DNA of 45,366 nucleotides from an uncultured Acidobacteriota bacterium (lineage in GTDB: Bacteria; Acidobacteriota; Terriglobia; Bryobacterales; Bryobacteraceae): assembly GCA_902825945.1 (NCBI GenBank), contig CADECY010000042.1, positions 1-45,366 on the forward strand. Reading direction: 5' to 3'. A program made the position numbers and the translations under genes. Every line of letters starts with the position of its first letter. The first letter of the stretch is position 1. The notes beneath the pieces were generated by a model, which was not told where the DNA came from, made no database searches, and saw only the letters and a list, made by a program, of their open reading frames with translations. This document shows, one piece after another, positions 34,022-43,100 of this stretch.

Positions 34022-34553
34022 TAACACGACCGCCTGAATGATTTGCGGCGGATTCTCCGCCGGGAACGCGACAGGTCGGGAATCGGGTGGAGTTCGCTCC
34101 GCTGCCGGATCGCTTCGTGGAGTCCGTGGTCGGTGAGCGACTGGGCCGGGCGCGGAGGCGCCGGATGCCGAGCGCGCCGTCGAACATCCCAGCTTCAAGT
34201 CCGGCGAAACGAACAAGCCGCATTCCGATTTCCGTCTGGGCGCAACATCTCGATCCCCGCCGTACTGGGCCCGGCCATCCAAAAAGGACTCCACACCGGC
34301 TTCGACGGCATCGGCGGAGATCCGGTTTCCGGCGCGCTCGTCGGTGCCAACGGATCGTCGCCAGGCGAATCTCTCCGGCCGTCTCCTTTCCGTGCCGCCC
34401 GGTACCTGCGTCGAAGTAATCCGATTGTTTGGCTGGTCTCCAGTGCACGCTAGAGGGCTAGGGCTCTGATCGCAGGGTACCGAGGCACTCTCCCCGGTCA
34501 AAACGCGCCTTTGTCGGATCGATTCAGGCCGCTTCAAGCGCTATTCTGTCTCC
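34022..34553. other. Intergenic stretch, no gene recognised
   Basis: This lies between two plus-strand hydrolase genes. Overlapping frames occur on both strands; a minus-strand piece near 34240-34160 (EIGMRLVRFAGLEAGMFDGA) looks somewhat coding-like but matches no family I know. Possibly a relic. Confidence 0.4.
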
Positions 34554-35528
34554 GTGGTCCCCCTAATTCTCGTTCTTGTCGCGGCGACTGCCGCTATTCC
34601 CGGCGCCTCCGCCGCAACGGTCTGTCCGACGACGCTTGGTGTGAGGTATCTTGGCTTTGGGAACAACCAGAAAGTCCAAGTCTGGTATCCGTCAGCCGCC
34701 GCGGAACGGGCCGTCGCCTACACCCTCTCCTTCTCGGGCCAAGGCGCCTGGAACGCTGAACCCGCGGCTTGCGGTCCGCGCCCGCTCGTGATCCTGTCAC
34801 CCGGATACGGAGGTTGTCGCAGCACGTCCGCATTCCTCACCGAGACGCTTGCGCGGCGGGGCTACGTCGTCGCTTCACTCGATCACGCGGACTCGATGTG
34901 CGCGACGCTCAAGTTGCCCCCCGCGATCGACTTTTTTGCCACGGCGAATTGGAACGACACGACCTTTGCTAGCCGCGCGGCCGAGGTTCGCACCACACTC
35001 GACCTGCTCCTGGCCGATCCCAAGCTCGGCGCCATGATCGATCGTACGAAGATCGCGGGCATGGGATATTCTCTCGGCGGCTACGTGATGTTCGGCGTCG
35101 CCGGCGGTTGGGAAAGCTGGTACGACGGGCGGATCCGTTCGGCTATCCTCATGGTACCGTTCCTGGCGCCCTACTGGGCTTCGGCGCGGGTTCCGGCGGT
35201 GACTGTGCCCAAGCTCTATCACGGTGGCAGTAACGATCTCGGATCGGTACTCCTCCGGGCTCCCACTGGCGTTTATGATCGCTCCACGCCCTACCGCGCG
35301 TTGCAGGAAATCGCCGGAGCCGGACACTTCGCGTGGACCAATGCTATCTGCGGATCGTTCACCACGGTAGCCAGTTGCGTTGCCAACATCCCCACCGCCA
35401 AGTTCATCGTGGACTCCACCGCCGACTTTCTCAGCTACTCGCTCGAAGGCACACCGGCCAGCAACCTGCTCACGGCACCGTCACCATTGCTCTCGGTCTT
35501 CAAGTCCGACATCGTGACGGCCAATTAG
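34554..35528 (+). CDS. Secreted alpha/beta hydrolase (dienelactone-/PAF-acetylhydrolase-like)
   Basis: The protein has 324 aa from GTG at 34554; leader VPLILVLVAATAAIPGASA. Alpha/beta-hydrolase features: LVILSPGYGG (oxyanion region), nucleophile Ser173 in GMGYSLGGYV (GxSxG), probable acid Asp228 in YHGGSNDLG and His258 in AGAGHFAW. WYPSAAAE near the N terminus is a pattern shared with platelet-activating-factor acetylhydrolase-like and cutinase-like secreted enzymes. Several Cys (24, 73, 88, 116) may form disulfides, as expected for an exported protein. Ester substrate unknown. It converges with the propeller/FN3 gene across a strong hairpin. Confidence 0.9.
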   Translation: MVPLILVLVAATAAIPGASAATVCPTTLGVRYLGFGNNQKVQVWYPSAAAERAVAYTLSFSGQGAWNAEPAACGPRPLVILSPGYGGCRSTSAFLTETLARRGYVVASLDHADSMCATLKLPPAIDFFATANWNDTTFASRAAEVRTTLDLLLADPKLGAMIDRTKIAGMGYSLGGYVMFGVAGGWESWYDGRIRSAILMVPFLAPYWASARVPAVTVPKLYHGGSNDLGSVLLRAPTGVYDRSTPYRALQEIAGAGHFAWTNAICGSFTTVASCVANIPTAKFIVDSTADFLSYSLEGTPASNLLTAPSPLLSVFKSDIVTAN

Positions 35529-35594
35529 CCGCCTGATCTAAACCGGATCCGAGAATACCGTTTGTGGAGCCCACCGTTTCGCCGCGGGGCGGAC

Positions 35595-35629
35595 TGCACG
35601 GAAGGCCCGCCAAACGAGCCTTCCGTGCA
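35595..35629. terminator. Strong hairpin between convergent genes, probable bidirectional terminator
   Basis: A perfect 12-bp inverted repeat (TGCACGGAAGGC / GCCTTCCGTGCA) with an 11-nt loop lies between the stops of the plus-strand hydrolase (35528) and the minus-strand propeller gene (35652). No long T-tract follows on either side, so it is inferred from stem strength and position. Confidence 0.75.
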
Positions 35630-35651
35630 CCCTCGCCGGTTTGCGGCTCGT

Positions 35652-37718
35652 CTAGAGCCCCTGAAGATCGGCATATGTCACCAAGACGGCGTGGTACATC
35701 TCCACGCGCTTGGTGATACGCCGCAACAACAGCTCGAAATCGCGGGCCCAACTCGCCGCCATGGCCGGATTATTGGTCATGTAGATATTGCGGATCCCGG
35801 CGATGTAGTTCCGCAACGGCACCAAGTCGCGGTTGTTGAGGGCCGCCGAAACAGCACGGCCGTATTCGGTCAGCAGAGTCACCCGGGCGGTGGAGCTACC
35901 AAAGCAGTTCGGCGTGGCGGCGCACTTGGAGAGGAAGGCCGAGTTGCCGCGGAAGGTCGCGACCGGCGTCGGGTACATGGCACGATTGGACTGGGGCGAC
36001 TCGCTCGCCGTTGACGATTCGGAGCGTACAAAGTACGTGTAGGTGGCCCCCGGGGCCGCCGTCGTATCCTGGAAGAATGGCTGAGAGGTTACTGCCAGCG
36101 GTGCGGGGCGGCCCGCCACCAGGATCGGGCCGGGAGCACCCTTGGCCTGGAAGCCGTCCTGCCACTGGTGCAGCGCGCGGTAGATCCGGTAGCGCTGGGC
36201 TCCGTTGGCGCGTTCCCAGTTCAACAACGTCCTTCCGCCGGTTTTTTCCATTTCGAAGGCCGTGGGCGCGGGTAGTGACGGTATGGCCGCGGCCGCGGTA
36301 CGCGATGCAAAGCCGGCGGGCCGGCCGAGGTAGATCTCGAGCCCGTACCAATAGTTGGCAGTTCCCGCAAACAGGCCATAGGGAGTGGGTTGCAGGCCAC
36401 GCCAGCCGAAGTTGAAGCGGTCTTCAAAGCCGGTGTCGTTGATTACCGAGTAGAACACACCATCGGTGGTATGCCACAGATCGCCGCCCATCTCGGGTGA
36501 AAGCAGAGGTCCGATGAATGCCCAGTCCTTGAAGATCGTCGACATGTCGAACGTGCCGATATAGAGCCGGTCGTCGTAGACCGCTTGACGCCACATGTGA
36601 GCGTTGAAGCCCCAGCCGAAGCCGGGTCCGAGGCCGGAGATCGGTAACTTCTGCACGCCGTTGACGGTGCGCGGGTCACCGCTGACCAAGTCCCAGGTAT
36701 CGTCGGGATTGATGCGGTAGAGTTCGGCGCCGAAGAACGACTGAACGCCGTTGCCGCCGATGTAAAGCTTGTTATTGAACGGCTTCATGCTCCATACGTC
36801 CCGGTTCGGGAAGAACGTGCGGCCGCCGCCAAATGGGATGATCTCGGTGAACGTGTAGCCGAGGCCCGGTACGGTTTCCACCGCGTTGGTTTTTACCACT
36901 CGGAAGCCGCGAAAATCGCTGAGACTGAGATAGAGGAAACCGTTGAAGACATCGAGCTCGGAAGCCAGTTGCCCGGTCTTTGTGATCACACGAAAGGAAT
37001 TGTCGCCCAGCTTCGGATTGGCCGACTCGAGCACCACGCCATTGCCCTCGATCGACCCGGCGATGATATACATCTTGCCTTTGTATGAGGTGATACCGCG
37101 GAAACCGGCGTTGCGCTGGTCGCCCAACACAGTGCCCGGAGTCTGCGGAACGGCCTGGAAGTTGACGCCGTCGGTGCTGCGCAGGAGGCGTCCTCCGGGC
37201 ACCGTGAGGCCATAGATGAAGCGCGTGCTCAAGCCGGAGACGTAAAGTGCCTCGGTTCCATCGGACTCGGTGAACACGTACATATAGCGGAATCCCGCGT
37301 CCCGCGCCAGGAACTTGGACGAATCGTCCGGGTTCCGAATGTCCTGGGGCGACTGGAATACGCGAGTCCACACGTTAGTGGCCGGGTCCCACGACCAGAT
37401 TTCGGCCTGAAGCGGCAAATCGCGGTAATTGGCCGTGCATGACTCGTCTGCGTCAGGAGGCGGATAGGGCAGGAACGAAAAGGCGCGGTTGACCGAGGCG
37501 GCCACCATACAGTCATAGGACCGATTGGTTCCCACCAGCAGTTTTCCCTTGAACCACGCCATGGACCAAGCCCAGCTATTCTGGCGGTCGCCAAAGCCTT
37601 GGGGTAATTGCCCCCCTTGGCCGATCATCGGCGTGAAGTCCTGCCGAGTGAGAGCGGGATAGGTTTGCGCGGCGGCCAAGCTGATCCAGACCAGCGCGAG
37701 ACAGATGGCTCGATACAT
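35652..37718 (-). CDS. Secreted beta-propeller protein with a fibronectin-III-like domain, function unknown
   Basis: The protein has 688 aa from the ATG at 37718 (GGAGGA upstream). Signal MYRAICLALVWISLAAAQ. Residues about 30-470 hold repeated SWAWSMAWFKGKLLVGTN, GITSYKGKMYIIAGS, DVWSMKPFNNKLYIGGNG and QAVYDDRLYIGTFDMS blocks, like Kelch/PQQ-type propeller blades. A fibronectin-III-like unit follows (about 480-590: APTAFEMEKTGGRTLLNWER, AQRYRIYRA, GATYTYFVRSES). The last 100 residues are helical (RAVSAALNNRDLVPLRNYIA, ASWARDFELLLRRI). No catalytic motif is seen; a surface binding or scaffolding role is possible. Monocistronic, divergent from the methyltransferase gene. Confidence 0.88.
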   Translation of the reverse strand: MYRAICLALVWISLAAAQTYPALTRQDFTPMIGQGGQLPQGFGDRQNSWAWSMAWFKGKLLVGTNRSYDCMVAASVNRAFSFLPYPPPDADESCTANYRDLPLQAEIWSWDPATNVWTRVFQSPQDIRNPDDSSKFLARDAGFRYMYVFTESDGTEALYVSGLSTRFIYGLTVPGGRLLRSTDGVNFQAVPQTPGTVLGDQRNAGFRGITSYKGKMYIIAGSIEGNGVVLESANPKLGDNSFRVITKTGQLASELDVFNGFLYLSLSDFRGFRVVKTNAVETVPGLGYTFTEIIPFGGGRTFFPNRDVWSMKPFNNKLYIGGNGVQSFFGAELYRINPDDTWDLVSGDPRTVNGVQKLPISGLGPGFGWGFNAHMWRQAVYDDRLYIGTFDMSTIFKDWAFIGPLLSPEMGGDLWHTTDGVFYSVINDTGFEDRFNFGWRGLQPTPYGLFAGTANYWYGLEIYLGRPAGFASRTAAAAIPSLPAPTAFEMEKTGGRTLLNWERANGAQRYRIYRALHQWQDGFQAKGAPGPILVAGRPAPLAVTSQPFFQDTTAAPGATYTYFVRSESSTASESPQSNRAMYPTPVATFRGNSAFLSKCAATPNCFGSSTARVTLLTEYGRAVSAALNNRDLVPLRNYIAGIRNIYMTNNPAMAASWARDFELLLRRITKRVEMYHAVLVTYADLQGL

Positions 37719-37944
37719 TGATGATTCCTCCGTACGGCATGTGGGCTCCTCGCTTGCGAGAGATCTCATTCCTTGAACGGGAACTCTCCCCTCGGTACGT
37801 GCCGTCTTGTCAGAATACCCACTCTCAGGTCTTTGTGCAACCGCCGGCGGAGGGAAAGTGCCGGCACCTCACCGACAGACAGATCTCATTGTGAATCAAA
37901 TAGATAAGCAGGGAAGCCTGGCCTTGCCGATGGCCTGAAGTAGG

Positions 37945-37965
37945 CGTACCGGGGATAACGGTACG
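37945..37965. repeat. Operator-like inverted repeat upstream of promoter
   Basis: CGTACCG, seven-base spacer GGGATAA, CGGTACG: a perfect 7-bp inverted repeat (21 bp in all), followed five bases later by the palindrome GGTACC (37970-37975). It ends about 30 bases before the -35 box, a common place for an activator site. Confidence 0.5.
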
Positions 37966-37995
37966 ATCCGGTACCACTGCTGGCTTGGCGCCATT

Positions 37996-38023
37996 TTGAC
38001 GTTCCCGCCCGATCAGCTATGCT
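37996..38023 (+). promoter_or_regulatory. Sigma70-type promoter of the membrane methyltransferase gene
   Basis: TTGACG (37996-38001) and TATGCT (38018-38023) with a 16-bp spacer. The start site would be near 38030, about 47 bases before the chosen ATG. It makes the TTG at 37996, the first base of the open frame, an unlikely start. Confidence 0.65.
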
Positions 38024-38076
38024 GGATCGTACGCTTGGCGACCCGGATCGACGCCGGGTCCACCCTGGGAGGCTGG

Positions 38077-39891
38077 ATGGAGTGGATTTGGTATATTTTG
38101 GCGGTACTTTGGCTGCTCGATGCACTTCGCATGCGGGGCCGGTTGTCGGCCATCGCTACCCTGAAGGGGGACGGTGAAACCGGGCTCTCTCGCTCTGGTT
38201 TCCGCGTGGTCCACACGCCCGGCGTGGTAGTCGATGAGCGAACGCGAGCCGCGGCCTTCGCGCATGCCGCGCGGCAAGATCTGGATCTCCTCGATCTCGT
38301 GCCCGGCGATACCCCCACTCTCCTGTCGCTGAACTTGCTCCAACTCGTGGACCCGGACACGTATCGTCGCAACCGCGTGGCGATCGGCTACACCTCCGGC
38401 TTTGCGATGGTGGCGAGCGAGGATCTGTTGAGCCGGCGTGCCCAACTGAATCCGCCCAGCGAATTGAGTGCCACGGAGCTACCGGAACTGGCGCGCGCGC
38501 TGCGGAAGTTCGCCGGTGAAAAGGCTGACGTTGTCATTGCTCCGGGCCTGCGAGCCACCCGCGACCGTTTCAGCAATGAGTGGCCGGTGTGGGTCGCGAG
38601 CGTGGCCGGCAATGCGCACGGGCTGTTCATGCTGAGGCTCTTGATGCAACTGGCGGTCTTGGCGGGGGTGGTGTTTTATCCGCGCGCGGGATTGGTGGCA
38701 CTCGCCGCGCTGCACCTGCAGCCGCTACTAACGTTCCTGGGAACGCCCCTGATGCCTCGGGACCTGTGGCTGGTGACGCTGCTCCGAACGCCGCTCGACC
38801 TGATCGGCTGGATTCGCACCTGCTACAGCCGGTTCACCACACCCGACCCGCGGAAGGCACAGATCGAGGCGCGCCGCCCGCACTACGCCGAATTGTTGAA
38901 GCGCGACCCGGCACGGTACTTCGAGCCGCGCCGCGCAGATTGCCCATTGTGCGGATCGGCGAACTTGGCGGTCCGGGTGCGGAACAGCGATCTCATCCAG
39001 TGCAAGCCGGGGACCTTCACGCTGGAGCAATGCGGCTCGTGCGGTCACACCTTCCAGAACCCGCGCCTGTCGCTGGAGGGCCTCGATTTCTACTACGCTG
39101 ACTTCTACGACGGCCTCGGCGGCCAAGTAGCCGAGACAATGTTCCGCGCGCGCCCGGGGCTCTATGAAGCCCGCGCCCACGCGGTGGCAGGAATCATCGA
39201 GCCCGCGCGGTGGCTCGATGTGGGCACCGGACAGGGCCACTTTTGCGCGGCCGCGCGGCGGGTGTGGCCGAAGGCGGAATTCGACGGACTCGATATCTCG
39301 GAGACCATCGACGAAGCGGTGCGCGCCGGATGGATGAATCGAGGCTACCGGGGATTCTTCCCCGATCAGGCGGACCGGCTACGGGGCTTCTACGACGTGG
39401 TGAGCATGTTCCACTGCCTCGAACATACACCGGACGTTCGGCGCGAACTGCGAGCAGTGCATACCGCGCTCCGCCCCGGTGGCTTGGCCGTGATCGAGAA
39501 TCCCAACCCAGAGTGCGTGTTCGGTTCGCTATTCGGCCGCTTCTGGCTGCCCTGGTTCCAGCCGCAGCACTTGAATATGCCGACGGTGGCGAATCTGCGG
39601 AAGGCACTCGAGCAGGAAGGGTTCGAAATCAAACGCGTACAGGTTGGCGAGGCTCACTTGCCGATTGATTGCTTTGCGGCCGTCATGCTGTTGTTTGGCT
39701 GGATCTCGCCGAAACTGGCGCTGCCCTGGCAGCCGCGGCCGCGCTGGTACCATCACGTGCGCCATTTCGCCGTTTGGGTCCTGGGTTTTCCGCTGATCTT
39801 GTTGTCGATGATGCTGGACTGGGCGCTGGGACCGCTGTGCCGTCGAATGGGCGTCTCCAACGCGTTCCGCGTTGTCGCGGCGCGACGATAG
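38077..39891 (+). CDS. Membrane-anchored protein with zinc ribbon and class I methyltransferase domain
   Basis: The protein has 604 aa from the ATG at 38077 (GGGAGG four bases upstream). N-terminal part (1-270): one hydrophobic helix (WIWYILAVLWLLDAL), a region resembling the body of membrane glycosyltransferase-2 proteins without the usual DxD, and further hydrophobic segments near 183-225 (LMQLAVLAGVVFYPRAGLVA). Then a zinc ribbon (Cys289-x2-Cys292, Cys319-x2-Cys322) and a SAM methyltransferase (motif I LDVGTGQGHF at 380-389; VVSMFHCLEHTPD; LRPGGLAVIENPNP). A C-terminal hydrophobic hairpin follows (VWVLGFPLILLSMMLDWAL). Zinc-ribbon-methyltransferase pairs are typical of sugar- and lipid-modifying enzymes. 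It directly precedes the PKS, so a role in lipid or polyketide tailoring is possible but unproven. Confidence 0.88.
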   Translation: MEWIWYILAVLWLLDALRMRGRLSAIATLKGDGETGLSRSGFRVVHTPGVVVDERTRAAAFAHAARQDLDLLDLVPGDTPTLLSLNLLQLVDPDTYRRNRVAIGYTSGFAMVASEDLLSRRAQLNPPSELSATELPELARALRKFAGEKADVVIAPGLRATRDRFSNEWPVWVASVAGNAHGLFMLRLLMQLAVLAGVVFYPRAGLVALAALHLQPLLTFLGTPLMPRDLWLVTLLRTPLDLIGWIRTCYSRFTTPDPRKAQIEARRPHYAELLKRDPARYFEPRRADCPLCGSANLAVRVRNSDLIQCKPGTFTLEQCGSCGHTFQNPRLSLEGLDFYYADFYDGLGGQVAETMFRARPGLYEARAHAVAGIIEPARWLDVGTGQGHFCAAARRVWPKAEFDGLDISETIDEAVRAGWMNRGYRGFFPDQADRLRGFYDVVSMFHCLEHTPDVRRELRAVHTALRPGGLAVIENPNPECVFGSLFGRFWLPWFQPQHLNMPTVANLRKALEQEGFEIKRVQVGEAHLPIDCFAAVMLLFGWISPKLALPWQPRPRWYHHVRHFAVWVLGFPLILLSMMLDWALGPLCRRMGVSNAFRVVAARR

Positions 39892-39963
39892 GAACAAATG
39901 TTAGGATGAGTAGGGATCGCAATGGCCGGATGTACGGAGAAGTCCGGTCGTCAACCGATCAAA

Positions 39964-39986
39964 CCCGCCGCCCACATTGCGGCGGG
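39964..39986. repeat. GC-rich hairpin in front of the PKS gene
   Basis: CCCGCCGC, loop CCACATT, GCGGCGGG: a perfect 8-bp GC stem between the methyltransferase stop (39891) and the PKS start (40115). No T-run follows, so it may be a weak terminator or a leader hairpin. Confidence 0.5.
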
Positions 39987-40114
39987 GCCGTCGGGGAGGA
40001 AACGCTTCCGCGTGCGCGAGGCAGGGCCTTGGCTGGTGGGGGGCTCATGTCAAGCCGCACTCATCGGATTCCTCTTTGACTTGATGTGGAGTTGTCTCCG
40101 GGGAAGGGACCCGC

Positions 40115-43100
40115 ATGCAGGAGTTGGGAGTCGCTGTACAGAACGTCGCCGGTTGGCTTGACCTGATGGTCGTGGCCTCGGCGATGCGCAGCGGCGCGAC
40201 CGGTGTGTTGAACCTGGAGGGAGTGCGCGATGAAACGCGGGCGCGCGACGCCATAGGGCGTCTGGCGGCTGTGGCGGCGGGCAGAAGGTTCTACCTGAAA
40301 TTGGACTCCGGCTGGGGTCCGTCGGCTTCGCTACTTTCCAGTGCACCGGCTTCCGTATCCGGCGTGATCGTGATAGTGGGTCCCAACCATGCGGCAGCCG
40401 AATCCCTGGTGCGTGCCGCGCGGGACCAGGGACGCCAAGCGTGGATCGAGGCGGCCAGCGCGGAAGATGCCGCGTACGCGGCATCCTGGGGAGCCTCGGC
40501 TATCGTCGCCAAGGGTCATGAAGCGGGTGGGTGGATTGGAGAAGAGGGCAGTTTCGTTTTGCTGCAGCGGCTGCTGGCCGAGTGCCGGCTGGCAATCTGG
40601 GCGTATGGCGGTGTGGGAACCAACAGCGCCGCGGCTTGCTTGGCGGCGGGCGCGGCGGGAGTGCTGCTGGATAGCCAACTCCTGCTGACGCCCGAATCGA
40701 CCATACCCTTGTCGGTTCGCGCCGCGTTGGAGCAGATGGAGGGCGAGGAGACGGTCGCGCCCGGGGCCGAATTGGGTGCACCCTATCGTTTCTTCCGGCG
40801 CGCGGGCATGCCTGCGGCCAGCGCGCTGGTAAGCGCGGCCCGCACCGCCACCACGTCCGCCGAGTGGCGGAGTTCGCTCGAAGGCTGTATCTCGTGGACT
40901 GAACCGGAGACGGCGGTGTGGCCGCTGGGCCAGGACGCGGCTCTGGCCGCTCCGCTGGCCGCCCGATTCCACAACGTGGCGGGAATCATCCGCGCCATTC
41001 GCGAGTCGGCGCACGCTGGGCTCGAGACCGCCGCGCGTCTGGCCCCCCTTGGGCCGGGTTCGTCGCTGGCGTCCAGCCACGGCCTGACCTACCCGATCTT
41101 CCAGGGCCCGATGACCCGAGTGAGTGACGTGGCGGGGTTCGCGGGCGCGGTAGCCGAAAACGGCGGACTCCCGTTCCTTGCGCTGGCGTTGCTGCGCGCT
41201 CCCGCCGTACGGAAACTGCTCGAAGAGACCCGCCAGTGCGCGGGCCAACGGCCGTGGGGCGCTGGCATCCTGGGGTTCGTCGAGCCCGAGTTGCGGGCCG
41301 AGCAGCTGGCCGAAGTGCGCAAGGTGAAACCACCCTTCGCCATCATCGCCGGGGGCCGTCCCGATCAGGCGCGGCCCCTCGAAGACGCCGGCATCCGTAC
41401 CTACCTGCATGTGCCCGCGCCATCCTTGCTGCGAATGTTCATCGAGGACGGCGCCCGGCGTTTCATCTTTGAAGGCCGCGAATGCGGCGGCCATGTGGGA
41501 CCGCGCACCAGCTTCATGCTGTGGGAGGCAATGACGGCGGTCCTGCTCGAGGCAATCGCCGCGGGCGTGCCCGCGGGCGAATTGCACTGCATCTTCGCGG
41601 GTGGCATCCACGATGCGCGGTCGGCCGCGATGGTGTCGGCGCTCGCCGCGCCGCTTGCCGAGCGGGGTGTGCATATCGGCGTGTTGATGGGTACCGCCTA
41701 CCTGTTCACTCGCGAGGCGGTGGAGACGGGCGCCATCGTCGATGGTTTTCAACGGGCGGCGCTCGAGTGCCGTGGCACTGTTTCGCTCGAGTCCGGGCCG
41801 GGCCACGTAACACGCTGTGCAGGCACGCCATTCAACGAGCAGTTTCTGGCGGTCAAGCGGCGAATGGCTAGCGAGGGACAGGAGAGCGGCGCGATCAAGG
41901 AAGCGCTCGAAAACCTGAACCTGGGGCGGCTGCGTCTGGCTAGCAAGGGCGTCGTGCGCGAGACAGACGCCGCGGGCCAGCCAGTTTACCGCCAGGCTTC
42001 CGAAAGCGAACAACGGGCCGAGGGAATGTACATGATCGGGCAGGTGGCCGCGCTCCGCCACGAGGTGTGCTCGATGAGAGAGTTGCACGAAAGCGTCTCG
42101 GCGGGTTCGCTGAGAACGCTGCGCCAGGCAGCCGCGGCCAGTGCCCGAGATTCGGCCGCATCCGCTCCGCGCCGCCAGGCGCAACCGCTCGAGGTCGCCA
42201 TCGTGGGCATGAGCTGCCTGCTCCCCGGCGCTCCGGATCTTCGCTCGTTCTGGCGCAATGTTCTGGCCAGGAAAGACGCGATCGTCGAGATCCCGGCCAC
42301 TCGGTTCGACATATCGCGCTACTTCGACGAAGACAAGAAGGCACGCGACAAGGTGTATTCGCGTTGGGGTGGCTTCCTGGACCCGGTGGCATTCGACCCC
42401 GTGCGCTACGGCATTCCGCCCGCCGCGCTCGGATCGATTGACCCGCTGCAGCTACTGAGCCTGCTCGCCGCCGAACGGGCGCTGGAAGATGCCGGCTATG
42501 GGACCGGGCAGCGTGAGTTTCGCCGCGAGCGGACATCGGTCATCCTGGGACTCAGCGGCGGTCTCGGCGATCTGGGCATCGACTTGGCGCTACGTTCCAA
42601 TCTGCCGCAACACCTGGAAGGTGCGCCGGCGGCGCTGTACGACCGGCTCCCTGAGTGGACCGAGGATTCGTTCGCGGGCATTCTCTTGAACGTTGCGGCC
42701 GGGCGGATTGCCAACCGCCTGAATCTCGGCGGCGTTAACATGGCTGTCGACGCGGCATGCGCCTCGGCGCTGGCCGCTGTCTACGTGGCCGCGCGCGAGT
42801 TGGAGACCGGCACCAGCGATCTGGTGGTGGTGGGCGGTTGCGACACGGTTCAGAGCCCGTTTGGTTTCCTTTGCTTCAGCAAGTCGCAGGCACTGTCCCC
42901 CACGGGCCGGTGCCGCCCGTTCGACGCTTCGGCCGACGGCATTGCCATCAGCGAAGGCGTCGCCATGGTGACACTCAAGCGGCTTGCGGATGCCGAACGC
43001 GACGGCGACCGGATCTATGCGGTGATCCAAGGAATCGCCGGCTCGAGTGACGGTCGCGGTCGCGGCATGAGCGCGCCGCGGCGAGAGGGCCAGGGCCTAG

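Larger units (their letters stand above)
37719..38076. promoter_or_regulatory. Divergent intergenic region with operator-like repeat and promoter
   Basis: A 358-bp region between divergent genes. It contains a perfect inverted repeat at 37945-37965, a GGTACC palindrome at 37970-37975, and a sigma70-type promoter at 37996-38023 for the plus-strand gene. Each is described separately. Confidence 0.6.

Noticed and set aside
40331..42184. 617-codon minus-strand frame
   Set aside because: It is antisense to the PKS, whose own frame shows full catalytic motifs; the composition is Arg/His/Gly-rich without domains.
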